From JAVKSM01 sp039583705 (GTDB taxonomy: Bacteria > Actinomycetota > Actinomycetes > Mycobacteriales > Pseudonocardiaceae), in the NCBI GenBank assembly GCA_039583705.1, contig JAVKSM010000122.1, forward strand, positions 1 through 8,829: 8,829 bases of DNA, in the 5' to 3' direction. Position numbers and translations under genes: made by a program. Below are positions 6,467-8,829 of the stretch, in pieces; position 1 is the stretch's first letter; each line of letters begins with the position of its first letter. A model generated the notes under the pieces. That model did not search any database. It was given only the letters and a program-made list of their open reading frames with translations, and was not told the origin of the DNA.

Positions 6467-7708
6467 GTGATACTCGGTGCTCTCGACCGCGCCAGTGATC
6501 GGCCGCCCTTCAGGCAAATCGCTGACGACTTGCGATCTGCGATCGAGCGCGGGGAGTTGCAGCCCGGGGACAGGTTGCCGTCCGAGGCGAAGTTGATGAA
6601 GCACTACGACGTGGCTCGCATGACCGCCCGGCAGGCCGTCCAGGAGTTGCGTGGCGAGGGTCGGGTCGTCGCAGAGCAGGGCCGAGGGGTGTTCGTCCGC
6701 CAGGCCCCCCCGGTGCGCCGGCTGGCGTCTGAAAGGTTCGCTCGGCGACACCGCAAGGCGGGCCTGGCGGCCTTCAGCGCAGAAGCGGAGAAGTCCGGGT
6801 TCGTCCCCCGGGTCGATCAGATCGAGGTGACCCGACAGGTGCCTCCGCCTGCCGTCCGAGAACGTCTGCACCTCGGCGAGGGCGACGAAACGGTCGTCCG
6901 GTCCCGGCGGTATCTGGCGGACGGGCGGCCCATCGAGACGGCGATCTCCTACGTCCCTGTCGATCTTGCGGAGGGCACGCGCATCGCTGAGCCGGACACC
7001 GGGCCTGGCGGCATCTACGCCCGGCTCGAAGAAGCAGGGCACGAGCTCGCCCGATTCACCGAAGAGGTCTCGGCGCGGATGCCCACAGCAGAGGAGCGTC
7101 GTCGCCTCGACCTCTCCCCGGGGACGCCGGTGATCGTCCTATCCGCAAGCGGTGACCCAGACCCGCGCCGTTCCTCGGCTCCTCACACGAAGGGCAGCAG
7201 AGCCTGGGCCCAGCCGGTGCAGCTGCAGGCTGTCGGCGTCAACGCGGGCCAACGCCCGCCGCCGCAGCACCCGTGTGAGGGCGCCACGACCGCTAACAGG
7301 CGCAGACGCAGGACGAGCAGCCGGTGGCGGATCATCCGGGGGTGGTGGCGCTGCGGCTGCTGCGCCACGCCGTGCCACAGGATCCGTGGAACAACCCGGG
7401 CACCTGGTCGGCCTGGCAGCACCTGCTGCCTCACGTCCTGGCCACCACCCAGCGCAATCGCGGGGACGACGTCGGTGGCGTGGCTGCTCGACCGCGCCGC
7501 CACCTACCGCCTGCACGAGCGGGCCCTGGGCATGCGCCACCGGCTGCTCGGCCCCGACCACCCCCACACGCTCGAATCGGCCAACAACCTGGCCGGCGAC
7601 CTGCGGGAGTCGGGGAGCATGAGCGGGCCCGCCAGTTGGATGAGAACACCCTCACCCGCCGGCGGCGGGTGCTCGGTGAGAACCACCCGACACCCTCACC
7701 GCGGCTAG
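6467..7708 (+). CDS. GntR/HutC-type regulator truncated in its UTRA domain and fused to out-of-place sequence
   Basis: Residues 13-80 are a GntR winged helix-turn-helix: FRQIADDLRSAIERGELQPG, then LPSEAKLMKHYDVARMTARQ as recognition region, closing with GRGVFVR. A UTRA effector domain follows (about 95-225), with ETAISYVPVDLA and the late strand GTPVIVL at 219-225. In ordinary family members some 30-40 further residues (two more strands and a short C-terminal segment) complete UTRA at about 240-260 residues. Here the sequence changes at residue 226 into Arg/Ser/Pro-rich translation with no UTRA features, and then into pieces of a tetratricopeptide gene, up to a stop at 7706. The 413-residue frame is therefore chimeric. 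The DNA-binding part looks whole; effector binding and dimer stability are doubtful. Context (integrase, divergent Nudix) suggests a KorSA-like repressor of an integrative element. GTG 6467 is chosen for the nearby GGAGG at 6458-6462. Confidence 0.85.
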   Translation: MILGALDRASDRPPFRQIADDLRSAIERGELQPGDRLPSEAKLMKHYDVARMTARQAVQELRGEGRVVAEQGRGVFVRQAPPVRRLASERFARRHRKAGLAAFSAEAEKSGFVPRVDQIEVTRQVPPPAVRERLHLGEGDETVVRSRRYLADGRPIETAISYVPVDLAEGTRIAEPDTGPGGIYARLEEAGHELARFTEEVSARMPTAEERRRLDLSPGTPVIVLSASGDPDPRRSSAPHTKGSRAWAQPVQLQAVGVNAGQRPPPQHPCEGATTANRRRRRTSSRWRIIRGWWRCGCCATPCHRIRGTTRAPGRPGSTCCLTSWPPPSAIAGTTSVAWLLDRAATYRLHERALGMRHRLLGPDHPHTLESANNLAGDLRESGSMSGPASWMRTPSPAGGGCSVRTTRHPHRG

Positions 7709-7790
7709 CAACCTGGCCACCGCCCTGCACTCGCTGGGTGAGCACCAGCGGGCCCGCCAACTGGAACACGAGGTTCAGACCCATCGTTAG
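7200..7790 (+). pseudogene. Decayed tetratricopeptide-repeat (NB-ARC/TPR-type) gene, C-terminal end only
   Basis: Matching protein pieces appear in successive frames. From about 7297 to 7480 frame 1 gives DPWNNPGTWSAWQHLLPHV, the pre-TPR segment of actinobacterial NB-ARC/TPR proteins. From 7481 frame 2 gives WLLDRAATYRLHERALGMRH and GPDHPHTLESANNLAG. From about 7615 frame 1 gives ARQLDENTLTRRRRVLGENH. From 7689 frame 3 gives ASNLATALHSLGEHQRARQL and ends at TAG 7788-7790. At least three single-base shifts (near 7481, 7612 and 7688) and one in-frame loss inside the first TPR (YRL runs straight into HERAL) are needed. Before 7297 the reading is blurred, with VQLQAV near 7218 possibly the remains of a V-H-R-L-V-Q-A-V segment. 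The N-terminal nucleotide-binding part is absent. Such proteins are large signalling or scaffold proteins; nothing functional should remain here. Confidence 0.8.
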
Positions 7791-7927
7791 TCCGCGCCGG
7801 GAACTCCTCCCCGCCTCCCGTCTGTTCGTCCTCAATGGACACGTTGACAATCACGATGACTGCGAAACTCCGCCGCCGCCAGACGCTACAGACACCACAG
7901 ACAGCGGCGAGGGCAGCGTGAGCAGCG
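7791..7927. other. Intergenic debris after the TPR pseudogene
   Basis: No convincing gene. A 28-codon frame starts at ATG 7835 and ends at TGA 7919-7921, but it has no ribosome binding site or recognisable motif. Base composition is less GC-rich than in the flanking coding pieces. Confidence 0.4.
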
Positions 7928-8257
7928 ATGACAGACCAGCGGGGCTGTGGCAGCGTCCTTGTAAGCCGAAGGGTCGGGGTTCACGTCACTCGTTGCTATG
8001 AGTTCGGTGTCTTCGGTTACGAACTTACCGCTGACGAGATCGACCCCAGCCTGCGCTACGCCACCGCCAAGGTCACCAAGATCAGCAGGGAGAACGTCCC
8101 CACTGGCAGCGGTGACGGGCAGCACGCGCGCCTCCCTTCTAACCCACCCGGCAGCCGACACGGCGCCCCACCACCTCGAGGCCGCTGCCGCACGGCACCA
8201 GACCGACTTCCGGCCAGTGTGCAACATCGACGGGAAAGGATCACGCTACGGATGTGA
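7928..8257 (+). pseudogene. Broken small gene(s) of unknown function, coding-like only in patches
   Basis: The open frame from ATG 7928 to TGA 8255-8257 has 109 codons. Only its middle (about 8004-8120, including FGYELTADEIDPSLRYATAK) shows the near-total G/C third-position bias of real actinomycete genes. After about 8120 the translation turns Pro/Arg/His-rich. There a different frame (frame 3, 8124-8250) reads more like protein, with APHHLEAAAARHQTDFRPVC and then NIDGKGSRYG. One frameshift near 8120 would join the two patches. The 3' end overlaps the next frame's GTG by GTGA (8254-8257), the pattern of coupled operon genes. I do not recognise either patch, and the direction is supported only by codon bias. 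Confidence 0.35.
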
Positions 8258-8603
8258 GCGGGTTCGACGTGGCTGGGTACCTCGACCGGCTGGCTGCGGA
8301 ACTGCGACGGGCACAGCAGCCGAACTCGTCATACTCCTGCGTCGACGCGCTGGCGAAGCTGCAACGGCGGAGCGGGGTGGGCGCTGCGCGCCGCCGTGAT
8401 CGAGTGCCGCCAGAACCACCCGGCCATCCCCTGGCGCGTCTTGGCGCTGCCCGCGCGGATGCTTGCCCTTTGGCACGCCCTACCGCAGTACCAGGCGGTG
8501 GCCGGCTGGTCGTGGGCGACGACACCCGCCAGCTGAGCCGGTCTACGAACTGCCCGCGGACGTCGACGACGTTGACCGCACCGACCTGCGCGGTAGCGAG
8601 TAG
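8254..8603 (+). pseudogene. Small unknown gene (115 residues if two single-base insertions are removed)
   Basis: Frame 1 from GTG 8254 gives a plausible start, SGFDVAGYLDRLAAELRRAQ, then SCVDALAKLQR. Near 8371 the sensible reading moves to frame 2 (GWALRAAVIECRQNHPAIPW, then ALPARMLALWHALPQYQAVA), and near 8531 to frame 3 (EPVYELPADVDDVDRTDLRG) ending at TAG 8601-8603. Dropping one base at each junction, such as the A at 8371 and the A at 8531, gives a continuous 116-codon gene with strong G/C third positions throughout. The start has only a weak, distant AAAGGA, but its GTG overlaps the preceding TGA, so coupling is possible. The product would be a small soluble protein with an amphipathic N-terminal helix, a Trp/Leu-rich middle and an acidic C-terminus. 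I do not recognise the family; the setting suggests an accessory gene of an integrative element. Confidence 0.55.
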
Positions 8604-8829
8604 GGGTCGATCAGTCTGCTCCCACCGTGCCAACCAAGAACTCTCCCAGGACGTTAGGTAGGGCTTCGTCGAACGGCGCGCTAGCGTCGACGAGCGGTCA
8701 TCACCGGCGAAGTGAGGTAACTGGGGTTGCTCCGATCAGGTCATGGTGGCCCAAAAATGGGACACTGTGCTAGCGTCGTGGCTACAACCTACCCATCCCC
8801 CATCCCCGAGTTTCCCGAGAGTGCCCCCC
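8604..8829. promoter_or_regulatory. Non-coding end of the window with a dyad and a promoter-like segment
   Basis: No gene is visible. The 20-bp imperfect palindrome GTGGCCCAAAAATGGGACAC (8746-8765; arms GTG-CCCA and TGGG-CAC with one mismatch) sits just before TGTGCTAGCGT, whose TAGCGT (8771-8776) fits an extended actinobacterial -10. Ten bases, GCTAGCGTCG, occur twice (8680-8689 and 8769-8778). The last 40 bases are pyrimidine-rich on the plus strand. This could be the regulated promoter of a gene beginning beyond 8829. Confidence 0.4.

Noticed and set aside
7844..7849. Perfect TTGACA as a -35 box
   Set aside because: No -10-like sequence follows at 16-19 bp and no convincing gene starts downstream.
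7886..8227. 113-codon minus-strand frame
   Set aside because: Third codon positions are not G/C-biased as expected for this genome; the plus strand shows better bias over 8010-8120.
8714..8740. Possible second att copy: AGGTAACTGGGGTTGCTCC resembles the tRNA T-arm
   Set aside because: Only CTGGGGTT matches without gaps, and the acceptor end is missing; chance is likely in GC-rich DNA.
1..8829. CRISPR array, rRNA, insertion-sequence transposase, toxin-antitoxin pair
   Set aside because: No regularly spaced repeats, rRNA sequence, transposase motif or paired small genes were seen on reading both strands.

Overview
The window is from a high-GC actinomycete. Nearly every codon in the well-preserved genes ends in G or C. 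The order MFS/thymidylate-kinase-like fusion, DNA polymerase III delta' subunit, then tRNA-Thr is an actinobacterial arrangement. I lean towards Pseudonocardiales or a relative, but this is inference from gene order, not a database match.

Left part (1-4626), chromosomal backbone. It starts with the last 66 codons of an unrecognised protein that ends in one membrane helix. Next is a long MFS membrane protein fused to a thymidylate-kinase-like domain. That domain has lost its P-loop and LID. Its stop overlaps the start of holB by 4 bp, so the two are probably translationally coupled. A convergent gene for a four-helix DUF4383-type membrane protein follows, and a degenerate 28-bp triple repeat separates the two 3' ends. 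A complete tRNA-Thr (CGT) closes this part. Apart from an odd start (possible ACG codon) and the lost kinase motifs, these reading frames are intact.

Right part (4627-8829), accessory region that looks like the remnant of an integrative element inserted at the tRNA. A tyrosine recombinase begins about 100 bp after the tRNA. All its catalytic residues are present, but codon 83 is an in-frame amber stop. A Nudix hydrolase converges on it and overlaps its end by 10 bp. The Nudix gene is divergent from a GntR/UTRA regulator across a 70-bp gap holding a perfect 12-bp palindrome. Integrase plus Nudix plus GntR recalls the int, pif (immunity) and korSA (repressor) set of pSAM2-type actinomycete integrative and conjugative elements. 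No rep, xis or tra gene is visible.

The GntR frame runs into the wreck of a tetratricopeptide-repeat gene whose last 500 bp are spread over three frames. The final 1 kb holds small, frame-broken genes; one becomes a coherent 115-residue protein if two single extra bases are removed. The window ends in a probable promoter/operator region. Every obvious frame lesion lies to the right of the tRNA, which points to decay of an inserted element. Assembly error is the alternative. I see no complete new defence or biosynthetic system.
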